Origin: Galerina marginata | Lineage: Eukaryota; Basidiomycota; Agaricomycetes; Agaricales; Galerinaceae | NCBI GenBank assembly: GCA_023014335.1 | Contig: JAECYW010000030.1 | Location: forward strand, 248,001 to 312,000 | Direction of reading: 5' to 3' | DNA: 64,000 bases | Shown here: positions 33,768 to 43,605 of the stretch, piece by piece | How positions within the stretch are numbered: the first letter of the stretch is position 1 | Layout of the letters: the number at the start of each line of letters is the position of its first letter | Made by a program: the position numbers and the translations under genes | The notes under the pieces: model-generated | Databases searched by the model: none | What the model saw: only the letters and a program-made list of their open reading frames with translations | What the model was told of the DNA's origin: nothing

Positions 33768-35630
33768 ATGGAAATGCTACGGTACGTCTACCTCCTCCCC
33801 TCAGTCCGGAAACATTTCTAATTAATCTTTCAGATCTGAAGCCACAATCAAACGCGTCATGCAGGCACTCAAGAAGTCGTATGTGATATCTCATCTGTAC
33901 ATTGCACAGTCTTAACCCTCTTTCACAGCCCTCCGAAATCCTCACCGCCAAATGAGAAGAAAAAAACGCCAGATTACAACTCCGGAGTGAGAAACTCCTT
34001 CTTTGGCCTGTTCAACGAAAAGAAAGACACTATACACGCTTTCGGCATCTTAGGCGTCGTAGCAGCGCCCACTGCGCCCAATTCCGAGTCCCGTTGGATG
34101 ACGGCAGATTTCGCGGCTTGGGTCTTCTTGATCTCTCTCATGCGGGGCTACCGCACCCATCGGTCTAAATGGATGACTGTCAGGCCGATTGATCACCTAT
34201 TTCCTGACCGTTCTGTCGTCTTTGGAGAGCCTGGATACGAGCAACTGGTCCTTCCTCTCCCTCGGCTCGAAAGCGACTGCGATCCTGAAATTTCCGCCCC
34301 AGATTTCGCTGGGCTCTGTCTGCTTTCTCTCCAGCGGATGGCGATAAAAGTCAAACGAGGCGAGAAGCTGCTTCTTCTCTTGATAGGTTATGGATACTGC
34401 GAAGAAACGGCTCTTAAACTTGAAAATCCTAAATTCCAACTACTGCTGATGACCCAAGCCGACTCGGACGAGGTGATCGGCGAAGCCTTTATCACCAAAT
34501 TCCAATTAGAGACTGCTGTCGAGCCCTGTCGAGGCGATATCGTGGTTATCTGCAATTCGCGTTTTTCCAGTCTTTTGAAGAGCGATCGTTGGATGCTTCT
34601 CTGTTCTGTGGATCCAGAGCAAGCAGCAAATGCGCTGGCGGTGTCCCACTTTACACATGAAAGAGGCTCTGCATTCACGACTTGCGCGGTGGCACAAACT
34701 GCCTACAAGCGCGGCCAGCAATTTAAACTACACCCATCGCAAACCGCATTGTCCTCGAATATATCATTCAACGACTTTGTATCCAGCATGCTACAAACAG
34801 AAAGGTTCCTCACAGAGCGTGTTTCCGGAACCTTCCCAGCCAACAGCCCAAAATCAAAAGCCACTCATACCGACATCCACCAATTCACCCGCCGCATCGG
34901 CGTTCCAACGAACTCGCCCGACTACCTAGCGTTCTACAAGCAGATGTGCAACATCGCCTACCTGCAAGACTTGGATATAGAGAGACCACTGCCATCTGTG
35001 CAACCCATGCCAATGCTCCGGTACAACAACCCTGCACCACGATTCGATCCGAGACTTATCAAACTCGCCACTGCGTTGCCGGACTCGGCCTACTTTCCAT
35101 GGTGCCCCAAGGCCACTTACGCCCTAAACTGCTCAGACCTCCGGCGGCATATTTCTGATCCTGAGCGGTACGCCTTTCCCGCCCGAACCAACTCGGTTGG
35201 AGAGAAGACCATGTTGATTATGCTCCATTCTTATCACGTTCTGGACGTAGCCGTGCAGATCATCGCGAGGGAATTGGACTGGTGCGATCCCGTCAGTGCC
35301 AGCCCCGGTAAAGTAGAGGTGTTCCTCCCTCAGAAGCTCGAGAACAGGGACTTCTACAAGATGATTGAGAGCGGCGTAAAGATAAACGAGCTACCATGGT
35401 ACCTCAAACAGTATCACTTCCCTAGGTATGTGTGAGCCTTTCAACTTGTTTCGATCGTGATTGCTCACGGGATTGTTTGGTTCAGCATGTACCTTAAGTT
35501 AGACGATAACTGTGCACAGTGGTTGTGTGGCCGATGGGAGACAGCGGGGAAACCTTCAGTCATGCAGTTCGAGTGGGACGAGCTGGTGAGGAAAGTGGGC
35601 ATTCTGACGGAGAGCGAGGCTATTTGCTGA
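33768..35630 (+). CDS. Caspase-like-fold protein with substituted catalytic residues (566 aa)
   Basis: Four exons: 33768-33781 (only 14 nt: MEMLR), 33834-33878, 33929-35425 and 35486-35630. All introns are GT-AG and phases agree; the last join gives YHFPSMYLKLDDN in place of a stop. The order RWMTADFAAWVFLISL, WMTVRPIDHLFP, VFGEPGYE, LLLLLIGYGYCEE, GDIVVICNSRFSSLL, DRWMLLCSVDPEQAA, RGSAFTTCAVAQTAY resembles fungal proteins with a caspase/C13-like alpha-beta domain. In those the first site normally reads (I/L)xGHG and the second C-x-SCFSG. Here the His is Tyr (TAT) and the Cys is Arg (CGT), each one base change from the expected codon. The C-terminal 250 residues are unrecognised. If the reading is right, it is an inactive (pseudo)protease. 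Family assignment is from memory of motif order. Confidence 0.6.
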
Positions 35631-36275
35631 TGACCAGGACTCGTCAAAGGATTGGGAGAAGCTTCGGGATAAGGTACCGTTGTGTTGCATCGGTCAACCA
35701 GTCGTTGTTAATACAGAAATGTCGTTGAAAAATCGTCAAATATGTTTTAATTTCTGAAATCCATCCGATATACAGATTCGGATTATGTATGCCAATTAAG
35801 CAAAGCAAAAATTGTTCTGCTGTTGGCGTCCAATGAAATGCTAACTTTTGAAGTTTTGAAGCTTGAAATGCTGCTTTCGAAACAATATCAGCTTGGTCGA
35901 GTACCCATCGTTCATTAAGGACGAAGAAAAACGCAAGGAATGTATTGTCGGTGCTTGTGGTTTAACGCAATTAAATAATGACAAGCGACAAGCAGGAGTC
36001 TGCGAGAAAGAAATGCAGGCAACATTTCCATTGGCGGGGTTGGACTCGTCCATGTGGCGAGTTCGCGATATTGGACACGTAGTACGGCGGAACGTGCCAG
36101 TGAGTTACATCTGAGTACCACCGCGACCGGAATCATGGACAGAGTGAGAACCCAGTTTCTTCACTCAAGTCGGAATGCGGGCCGGGCCGATCACTTTTAT
36201 CATCTATCGATTGTCGAACCATCAATAGGCTTGTCGTCTTGCTTTTTATACCGTTAAAGCATCTTTTCTTGCTAG
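35631..36275. other. Intergenic; promoter of F-box gene 3
   Basis: From about 36.1 kb the sequence resembles the upstream regions of F-box genes 2 and 4, with CGCGACCGGAA, an ATCGAT word and TTAAAGCATCTTTT. The left part holds short frames without motifs; one near 35.87 kb contains NNISLVEY and only faintly recalls R2. Confidence 0.5.
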
Positions 36276-36325
36276 GTAAACGGCAACCATTCATCTCGAG
36301 AATGTTAAAAAGCTTTAAATATTAG
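36276..36325 (+). other. Predicted 5'UTR intron of F-box gene 3
   Basis: 50 bp, GTAAAC to ATTAG, ending directly at the start codon; the upstream exon ends TGCTAG. Confidence 0.6.
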
Positions 36326-37843
36326 ATGTCAATTACCCCGTTTCGACAAACAGTTACACCGTTGGGCCCTTATCGGGATGTCAAGCCAATATCCAGGCTC
36401 AATTACGATATCCTCTGGCAAATATTCAACCTGAACACGCTCACAGACACAGATGTCGTTCAGAACGATCCTGAAAATCACGAAATGTCGCTTATTACCG
36501 CACGACATACCTCCCAGGTGTGCGCTGACTGGCGCTCCCTCATGCTTGCTTCTTCTTCTCTGTGGGCCAACACGATCAACCTGCAACATTTAAACCAGAG
36601 GAACGACGACTGGAGAGGCGAAATCTTGAAAAGAACTACCAATTCTCTTCTGACGATCATTGGTCACCTGGAGGCAGGCTGGCCTACTTCCCAGTTTTTC
36701 CTGTCACTCCTGGACGGTCAATGGGCGCGATTGCGAAGGATATCAGTCCACGTGCATGGTAAAGCAGTCGCAAATGATAAGAGGTGGCTTTCAATACAAA
36801 GTCCAGCTCCCAATCTCGAAATGTTCTGCATTCGGTTCGTATCGACCTCAGCCTTCTCAACCTTGAACGATACTCTGTTTTCGGACACCGCCCCATCCAT
36901 CCACACCCTTATCACCCACAATATTAATTTCAAAATTTCGGGGAGGTGGTTATCGAGTCTGCATTGTCTCGATTTATCCGCCTGTTCCGTTCGCAAGACA
37001 ATCCTCTTCGCACTAGCGGACATGTTGTCCCTAGAATCCCTCAACATGACGAACGTTGATATCGTTGACACTGACGCAGAAGATCATTCATGGCCGATGA
37101 TCATCCTTCCCCAGCTTAAACTCCTCTCTCTCTGTGTCGACCTTGGGACCCTTGCTGTATTGATTGGATACATTGCGCCTACACCAAGATGCATTTTCAA
37201 ATATGAATATTCTAACAGTTCAATCGCTCCTCCTTCGGCCAACGATATATTCCTCCTCCTCAGAGGTTTATCTGCCCACTTTCAATGCTTTTTTGACTTC
37301 TGGCTTTGCGATATGCTTTTTTTGACGATGACAAAGTACATGATCGACTTTAAAACGGACTGCATTGGTTTGTTCTTCCACATCAACATCGACAGTGGCT
37401 CAGAGTGGCATGGAATACCCGATATCATCCTCCATTCTCTACATTATTGCAACCTCAGTTCTATCACAAACTTAGAACTTCACGTCTCACCGGATCCACT
37501 AGATCCTTCCAACGTACAGCTTTCCGAGCTCTGCCGCTCTCTATCGCCCGTGGAAGTAATGCACACCGACTCGCAAACAATGGAAGTATTAATTCAGCTC
37601 CAGGAGGAACTGGACGGGATGACCCTGTTTCCCAATCTCCATTCCGTTGTGTTCGACACCGATGCAGAATTGAAGTGCGCCGCAATTCAGCGATTCATCC
37701 TTCAGCGTCGCGATGCGGGTGTACCCATCGCGGAATTCGATCTATCCGACTGTACTTCACCCAATCAAGACAGGCTTCTCTTCCTTGAAGGAATAAATGG
37801 TCTCGACGTGGAATGGAATCAGGATATTCGAAATGGAATGTAA
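36326..37843 (+). CDS. F-box-like protein 3 (505 aa)
   Basis: Single coding exon. The F-box-like domain lies at about residues 19-92: PISRLNYDILWQIFNLNTLT, TDTDVVQND, TSQVCADWRSLMLASSSLW, WANTINLQHLNQ. Closest to F-box gene 4 (shared IIGHLE, TSQFFLSLL, RWLSIQ-PAPNLEMF, PSIHTLIT). It is about 14 residues shorter than gene 2, chiefly around residues 330-350. The C-terminus RRDAGVPIAEFDLSDCTSPN is common to the family. Substrate unknown. Confidence 0.88.
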   Translation: MSITPFRQTVTPLGPYRDVKPISRLNYDILWQIFNLNTLTDTDVVQNDPENHEMSLITARHTSQVCADWRSLMLASSSLWANTINLQHLNQRNDDWRGEILKRTTNSLLTIIGHLEAGWPTSQFFLSLLDGQWARLRRISVHVHGKAVANDKRWLSIQSPAPNLEMFCIRFVSTSAFSTLNDTLFSDTAPSIHTLITHNINFKISGRWLSSLHCLDLSACSVRKTILFALADMLSLESLNMTNVDIVDTDAEDHSWPMIILPQLKLLSLCVDLGTLAVLIGYIAPTPRCIFKYEYSNSSIAPPSANDIFLLLRGLSAHFQCFFDFWLCDMLFLTMTKYMIDFKTDCIGLFFHINIDSGSEWHGIPDIILHSLHYCNLSSITNLELHVSPDPLDPSNVQLSELCRSLSPVEVMHTDSQTMEVLIQLQEELDGMTLFPNLHSVVFDTDAELKCAAIQRFILQRRDAGVPIAEFDLSDCTSPNQDRLLFLEGINGLDVEWNQDIRNGM

Positions 37844-38698
37844 GATATTACAACCCTCATCTCCTAACACTCTCGGTAAACAGGCGTTCAACGTTCAAAA
37901 TTATCCATGTCTGTGTAAATTTAGTCCGACTACTACTGCAGGTTGAGAAGTCATGTATTGAGTAGGGGAAAATTGAGTGTGAATGCTGTGGTCGGCCTGT
38001 TGGCAGTCATAGATGTGCCAGAAGAGATTGACGCCCACCAAGCTACTGCTCATAGTTTTGAGAGGGAAGTTGGGAAGGAGGGACAAAGCTGATCATGATA
38101 TGATCAATATCAATCAATATGTCTTCGAGTCGCAGTGTTGTGGTTAATTGCTCGCCATTCACGAGTGCAATTGCCGGCGCTATATACGCTAGAATTAAAA
38201 CCAGATTGTGGGCCGTCGTTGTTCCCGAGAATTGAAGGGTTACAACAACTGCGCCGGGAGAAGACAATGAAAAGGGGAGGTAAGTGGCGCAGAATATACA
38301 CGAAGCCGATGAAAAAATGGTCAGGACACAGAAGGTGACATGAATGTGAACGAACTTGAACGTGTGTGTATGGTTTGCTATCCAGATCCAGATCATTTCC
38401 CTTTCTGTACACGTCCTCCCCCGAGCTTGAAAACAACAACAACGAATCGGGTCCAAGCCCCTTCTCCGGTGCTCCCTGGAATATCAAACAAGAAACAAAC
38501 CAAGTCAAGTCTCTATACGAATACCTGTTCCCCTGAGTTCAGCCGTATTTCTAGAATTCTGGCAGACTGAGTAGGCGTAGGAGCTCGTTAGCTGTGCTCC
38601 TGTTCACCGGTGGCTCACTCGAGTTTAAAAAATTTAAGTGTTCGCATTTCCCGAATGTAGTTAACGGCGACACATATGCAGCCAGCGATAGGCTATAG
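37844..38698. other. Intergenic with one copy of the three-copy SSPGAVVV repeat
   Basis: 38110-38508, read on the minus strand, shares with 39333-39600 and 31700-31990 an ATATTCCAGG/ATATTTCAG block and CATTTTTTCAT followed by the SSPGAVVV-coding stretch. No continuous reading frame is conserved. Two copies bracket the 38.7 kb hydrophobin relic. Confidence 0.45.
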
Positions 38699-39201
38699 TT
38701 AACTGGCTCTGTTTTGAGCCGTGCACCCGATAGCAATAAGTCCACCCTATCGATTTGCGTCAGCATACTCGTTTTATAGGCAGTAGGGCGCAGACTTACA
38801 TGGTTGGCATCCAAACAACACACAGTAGCACTTGAGCACGAAATAGGCGGAGTAACGGGTTTGCAGTCGACTAGAACATTGAATGAGAAGCTCGTACTGC
38901 CTCCCAACTTGTTTCTCGGAATCAAGGCCTCACTCACTTCCAACGGGCGTGGTAGGAGATATTACGCCGGGGGGAATACCCACTAGAGGAAAGAGAGTAC
39001 CGAAGATGGGATTTCCTGCCTGGTGGATTTCTACGATTTCAGCTACTACATTGACAACGATGATCAGGGAATACATACCGGCTGAACAGAATTGCAGCAC
39101 TGGAGCGGCCCCGTGTCGCAAGGGTGCAGGTCGTCCTGGGCCACTGAAAATGCTGAGAAAGGAAGAATAAACAGCGGGAACAGTCTAAGTCAATGGGACA
39201 T
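38699..39201 (-). pseudogene. Hydrophobin, class I-like, nonsense codon at position 4
   Basis: Paralog of 28527-29008. The ATG (39201-39199) is followed by TCC CAT TGA, where the paralog has TCC CTT CGA. The nonsense codon therefore falls before the signal peptide. After it the frame is open through FPLFILPFSAFSVAQ, then PCDTGPLQCCNSVQP, an intron with a good GTATGT donor, AGNPIFGTLFPLVGIPPG, a further intron, VLVDCKPVTPPISCSSAT, VCCLDANH, an intron and GGLIAIGCTAQNRAS. It keeps seven of the eight cysteines in order, and the paralog's extra Cys (TTPCG) is Val here. No in-frame ATG rescues the signal peptide. Confidence 0.7.
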
Positions 39202-41012
39202 GTTTGCGATAGTGAGCTTGTCCCAATATTCTTGCGTCCTTATAGGGAATCGGTATAAAGCAACCCAGGGTTGGACAGTATGGTTACGTCCTCCCCCATT
39301 TTATCTCCACCCTTCCGTATCTTGACGTGAGTCTACATTACCAGTCCCGAGAATTGAATGATTACAACAACTGCGCCGGGAGAAGACAAGGAAAACGGGA
39401 GGAAGGTGGCGCCGAACATCCACGAAGCGAATGAAAAAATGGCCAGGACACAGAAAGTGACATGAATGTGAATTAACGTGTGTATAGTTTGTTGTCCATA
39501 TCGACCATGTTCCTTTTCGTACGCGTCCTCCTCCATAAGAGGACCAACAAATCGGCTCCCTGCCCCTTCTTCGCGGCTTCCTTCTGAAATATCCATCATG
39601 TAGCAAATCAATTCAAGTTGCAACAAGAAGAACCGTCCCTTCCTTCGCGAGCGCCAGGCGCCACAGTGAGTGCGCAGTGAGGCCAAAAGGCAGCGGAAAA
39701 GCGAGCTAGGTAGGAGGCAGGTTGGGAATAGCGTCCGCAAAGCTGTTTGAGGAAGTGAGTGCGAGAGGCTGGGGATTTACGACATGGCAAATCCTGCGAT
39801 TGAACAGGGTTCGTTTGAAAAGGAGACGGTAGGGATGAGGGAAAGGCGAAGTTGTGAAAGCGGGCTGCGAGGACTACAAGGTCGACGATTTGAGTGGAGG
39901 TGGTGATAGAGGCGGGAAAGGTGGCAAGATGAGGGACAGAGTGTGTGGACCGACAGCTGACCTGGCCATTTGATACCTTGAATCATTGAATGACTTTGTC
40001 AATCGCTAAAGGTGTGACACGTGTCCTCAGGTCCAGCGAGCCGGCGGTGCCTTCTGATCGGCAGGCGAGAGAAGCGCATTGATGACGCCCACCTCAGTAC
40101 CGAGTTTCTCCAGCTACTGTGTCGCGCAGCGGGAGGATGATGTGTGGAGCTCCTGGGGAGGAGTGAACGTTGAATGAGAGGGACGTTCATCATGTCAAGC
40201 CGGCTGGCCAAGCCTACTTCCAGAACTACCGAGTAAACTTGCTCGTTCTCGAGGGGTCGTCGTGAGCTGCTCCAACCTGATAAGACAGGTATTGCAGGCA
40301 GTCGGCGTCAGACGGATTCGGGAAAGGGGTTGCGGTTGAGATCTGAGGGTCAAACTGTCGAAGACGGAGACAAGATGTGAGCTCTCGGCGCGGAGGAGCG
40401 GGAAAGCACAGGAGGAGAGAAGGGTAGGGCGGCAATGCTGCCTTTACATCGTAACCTGCAATGCGAAGGGTGTGACATGTGTAAAGCGAGTGGGCCAGGA
40501 GCTGGAGCTGGCGGTCGCAGGAGGCACGTTAGGTGGACTTTGAGATGGAAGGGAAGAACGTGAGGATTATGTGAATGAAGGAAGAAAGAAAAAAGTCCCT
40601 ACTTGTGACGGGCTATCCATTATCAATGGCGCTATTAGGTGTCAACGTGGGCAAATTCCAATAAAACAACCTGATGCGCCGCCGCGTTCTATTTCTTCTC
40701 AATAAGATGAAATGGATCAATGGCGACTTCGGCCTAGTCCACGTTTGATCTGTAGGAGTAAGGTCATGTTCATTCTGAATTCTGAAGGTCGACTGGGATG
40801 ACGTACCCTGGTTTTCGAGTCTTTTGGACTTCTTGGTGAGGAATATCGCCCAGCAGCATGCTGTCCAAGACGAGCAAGGGCAGCGAGGAGAACAGAGGAT
40901 AGAAACAAGCTGAAGGCAGCTGCGGCACCAATGATGGTGGAAGTCGGGAAACAAAAAATTATTTGGTCGTGCTTACCCCGTACCGCCGGCTTCTATTTAT
41001 AGCCACAGTCTA
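39202..41012. other. Repeat-bearing stretch without a supported gene
   Basis: Includes TATA-like sequences just upstream of the broken hydrophobin, the third SSPGAVVV copy (39333-39600), and a 39.8-40.6 kb region that carries R5 on the minus strand (RQLQLLAHSLYTCHTLRIAG). Several minus-strand frames of 60-113 codons are present but none has an independent homologue or coherent splicing. Confidence 0.4.
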
Positions 41013-41268
41013 CTGTCCGATTTCATTCAATTCGTACAAGGGGTGGACGTGTGACCCGACTGTCCGAAATTTTGGTTTCGTACACCTTCTAAATTAAGGA
41101 GGACCCTGGAGATTTGGCGCTCATTTTGGACCCTATATTCCCTTATTTGGGCTGATTTTTGGCCGAGGGTTTGGGACAAAAGCCTTGGGAAATGGGACAG
41201 GCGTGACATTTAGGACAAATCTGAGGTTCCTGTGACGCGGGACGTCCGGATTGAAGGAAATCGGACAG
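41013..41268. mobile_element. Mariner-like MITE (256 bp)
   Basis: Inverted ends CTGTCCGATTTCATTCAATT (left) and CTGTCCGATTTCCTTCAATC (right, opposite strand), flanked by TA on both sides (41011-41012 and 41269-41270). TA target duplications are the Tc1/mariner pattern. The inner part shows further partial inverted words (GGACGTGTGAC against GGACGTCCCGCGTCAC). No coding capacity. Confidence 0.6.
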
Positions 41269-41880
41269 TAGTCGCCCCGTGTCCGCGTCAGTAACGAAAA
41301 GCCATGGCCATGAAAGTATTCTTACCGAAAGTGAGTCACCCAGTTTGTACTCATTGAAAAGAATCGGTGGGGAGTGCACCCGAAAATTCCCTGGGTGCAT
41401 AGGTTTCCTTTGGTAGTTAGGCAATCGACGACATTGCGGCTGTCGTCCGTCGTTATCAGAGTGAAATACTGGCCGCGGATGATAATCGAGAGGTGGGCGG
41501 TCATCGGTGACTAAGGTCGTGGGTCTATTGCCAACTTTCATACATTGAGAATCCTATTCAACTATTACTTTCAAGCGCCAATTGAGGAACTTTGTCACAT
41601 TGGCGCTGGAAAACGGAGGCGACAGCCCTAAATAATGCTTGAGACGTTGATTATCGCCGCTGCGCTCTGCACACGCCAAACCAATATTCTGCCGATTTTG
41701 CGATAGGGCGCCGTAGCGCTTGCTGTTCCGTGCCGAACACAGCCACTCTTCCGCGACCGGAACACGGACCGCGCCGATTACTGTCATCGATTTATCGATC
41801 CTGTCGTATGTTGAGTCTATTCCATCACGATAACCTACCTGTCTTGACCTTCACGCTATTGAGGCATTGTTTTATTCTAG

Positions 41881-41933
41881 GTAAGCGTAAAGCATTCATT
41901 TCAAAAATGTTAGAAACCTTATACTTACATTAG
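41881..41933 (+). other. Predicted 5'UTR intron of F-box gene 4
   Basis: 53 bp, GTAAGC to CATTAG, ending at an ATG (41934-41936) that is in a different frame from the long F-box frame. Confidence 0.55.
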
Positions 41934-41964
41934 ATGTCTGAATCATTTAGGAAGCAGAGTTCTG

Positions 41965-43605
41965 ATGTCCGAAGTGCCACTGGATTTTGAAGTCGACTTC
42001 GAGTTAGCAGACATGAATAGTGAACTATTACAACAAACTTTTCTACCGTTGCCCCCATATCATTCAAGTTGGAATCTCGACCCAATATTTCTTGTCATTC
42101 GTGATCGTAACCAGCCACCGCCAATATCCAACCTCAATGATGATCTCCTTTGGCGGATCTTCAACATGAACACGCTCACAGACACCGATATCGTAAAGGA
42201 CTCTTCTAGCGATCACGAATGCTCGCTTATCACCGCGCGACATACCTCTCAAGTGTGCGCTGGCTGGCGTTCATTGATGCTTGCCTCTTGCTCTCTGTGG
42301 GCCAACACGATCAACCTGCACTATTTAAACCAGAGGAACGACATTTGGAGAGGAGAAATCTTGAGAAGAACCGAAAATTCCCTTCTGTCAATTATCGGTC
42401 ACCTGGAGGAAGGCGAGCCTACTTCCCAGTTTTTCTTATCGCTCCTAGGCGATCATTGGACGCGATTAAGGAGGATATCAGTCTACGTAAATAACGTGGT
42501 GGTCGCAGAAGATAAGAGGTGGCTTTCGATACAAAATCCAGCTCCGAACCTTGAAATGTTCAACATCCGGTTCTCGTCGCCCACAGAATTCTCAACAGCC
42601 GACGATATTCTATTTTCAGATGCCGCCCCATCCATCCACACCCTTATCACCCGCAACATTAATTTCAAACTTTCTGGGAGGTGGTTATCGGGTCTTCTTC
42701 GTCTCCATCTATCCGACTGTTCTGTGAGCAAGATAATTCTTTTCGTTCTAGCGGAAATGTTGGCCCTAGAATCCCTCGAAATAGTGACTTTCAAGATCAT
42801 CGATACACACGCAGAAGATCGTTTATGGCCAACGATTATCTTTCCCAAGCTGAAACGACTCTCACTAAACGTCAACCTTCTGACTCTTATTGTATTGATT
42901 GGCTACATTACCCCCACACCAGGATGCATCTCCAGATATGAAGGTTGGGGTGATACCGTCTCCCTTCCTTCCGCCGAGGATATATCCCTTCTCCAACGAG
43001 GTGTCTCTACCCACTTTCAATGTTTTTCCGACTTTTGGCCTAACGATACGATTTCATGGAACTTGAAGATGGAAAAATACACAAGCGACATAAGCAATAT
43101 TTTGAAAGCGGGGGTTAAGTCAGAATTCTACCTCCGCATCGAGCTCGATCGGGACTCACAGTGGCATGGAATACACAATATTATCCTCCAGTCCCTATAT
43201 TCATGCGATCTCAGTTCTATCACATCACTGGAACTCGATATCGAACAGAAGGTCTTGAACCTTTCCGACTTGCACTTTGCCAAATTCTGTCGCTCTCTGT
43301 CGTCCGTAGTGACAATGCACACTGACACGCCAACGATGGAGGTATTAATACAGCTCCACGAAGACCTTAACGGGGAAATCCTGTTTCCTTGTCTTAAATC
43401 CATTGTGTTCGGCCCCGACGCAGAATCGAAAGCCAACATAATCATGCGGTTTATCCTTCAACGTCGCGATGCGGGTGTTCCCATCGCAGAATTTGATTTA
43501 TCCCACTGCGATACATTTGACCTAGACAGGCTTTTCTTCCTTGAAGGGATAAACGATCTTGATGTGAAATGGGACGAAAAAATACGAAGCGAAATGGACA
43601 TGTGA
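41965..43605 (+). CDS. F-box-like protein 4 (546 aa)
   Basis: Single coding exon, longest of the four because of an unusual N-terminus: about 50 residues (MSEVPLDFEVDFELADMNSE...) precede the F-box-like domain PPPISNLNDDLLWRIFNMNT. The ATG at the position where genes 1-3 start (41934) instead opens an 18-codon frame that stops within this gene. Translation of the F-box protein would then need to begin at 41965. The body matches genes 2 and 3 (RWLSIQNPAPNLEMF, LSGRWLSGLLRLHLSDCS, HGIHNIILQSLYSCDLSS, RRDAGVPIAEFDLS). Presumed SCF adaptor with unknown target. Confidence 0.85.
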   Translation: MSEVPLDFEVDFELADMNSELLQQTFLPLPPYHSSWNLDPIFLVIRDRNQPPPISNLNDDLLWRIFNMNTLTDTDIVKDSSSDHECSLITARHTSQVCAGWRSLMLASCSLWANTINLHYLNQRNDIWRGEILRRTENSLLSIIGHLEEGEPTSQFFLSLLGDHWTRLRRISVYVNNVVVAEDKRWLSIQNPAPNLEMFNIRFSSPTEFSTADDILFSDAAPSIHTLITRNINFKLSGRWLSGLLRLHLSDCSVSKIILFVLAEMLALESLEIVTFKIIDTHAEDRLWPTIIFPKLKRLSLNVNLLTLIVLIGYITPTPGCISRYEGWGDTVSLPSAEDISLLQRGVSTHFQCFSDFWPNDTISWNLKMEKYTSDISNILKAGVKSEFYLRIELDRDSQWHGIHNIILQSLYSCDLSSITSLELDIEQKVLNLSDLHFAKFCRSLSSVVTMHTDTPTMEVLIQLHEDLNGEILFPCLKSIVFGPDAESKANIIMRFILQRRDAGVPIAEFDLSHCDTFDLDRLFFLEGINDLDVKWDEKIRSEMDM

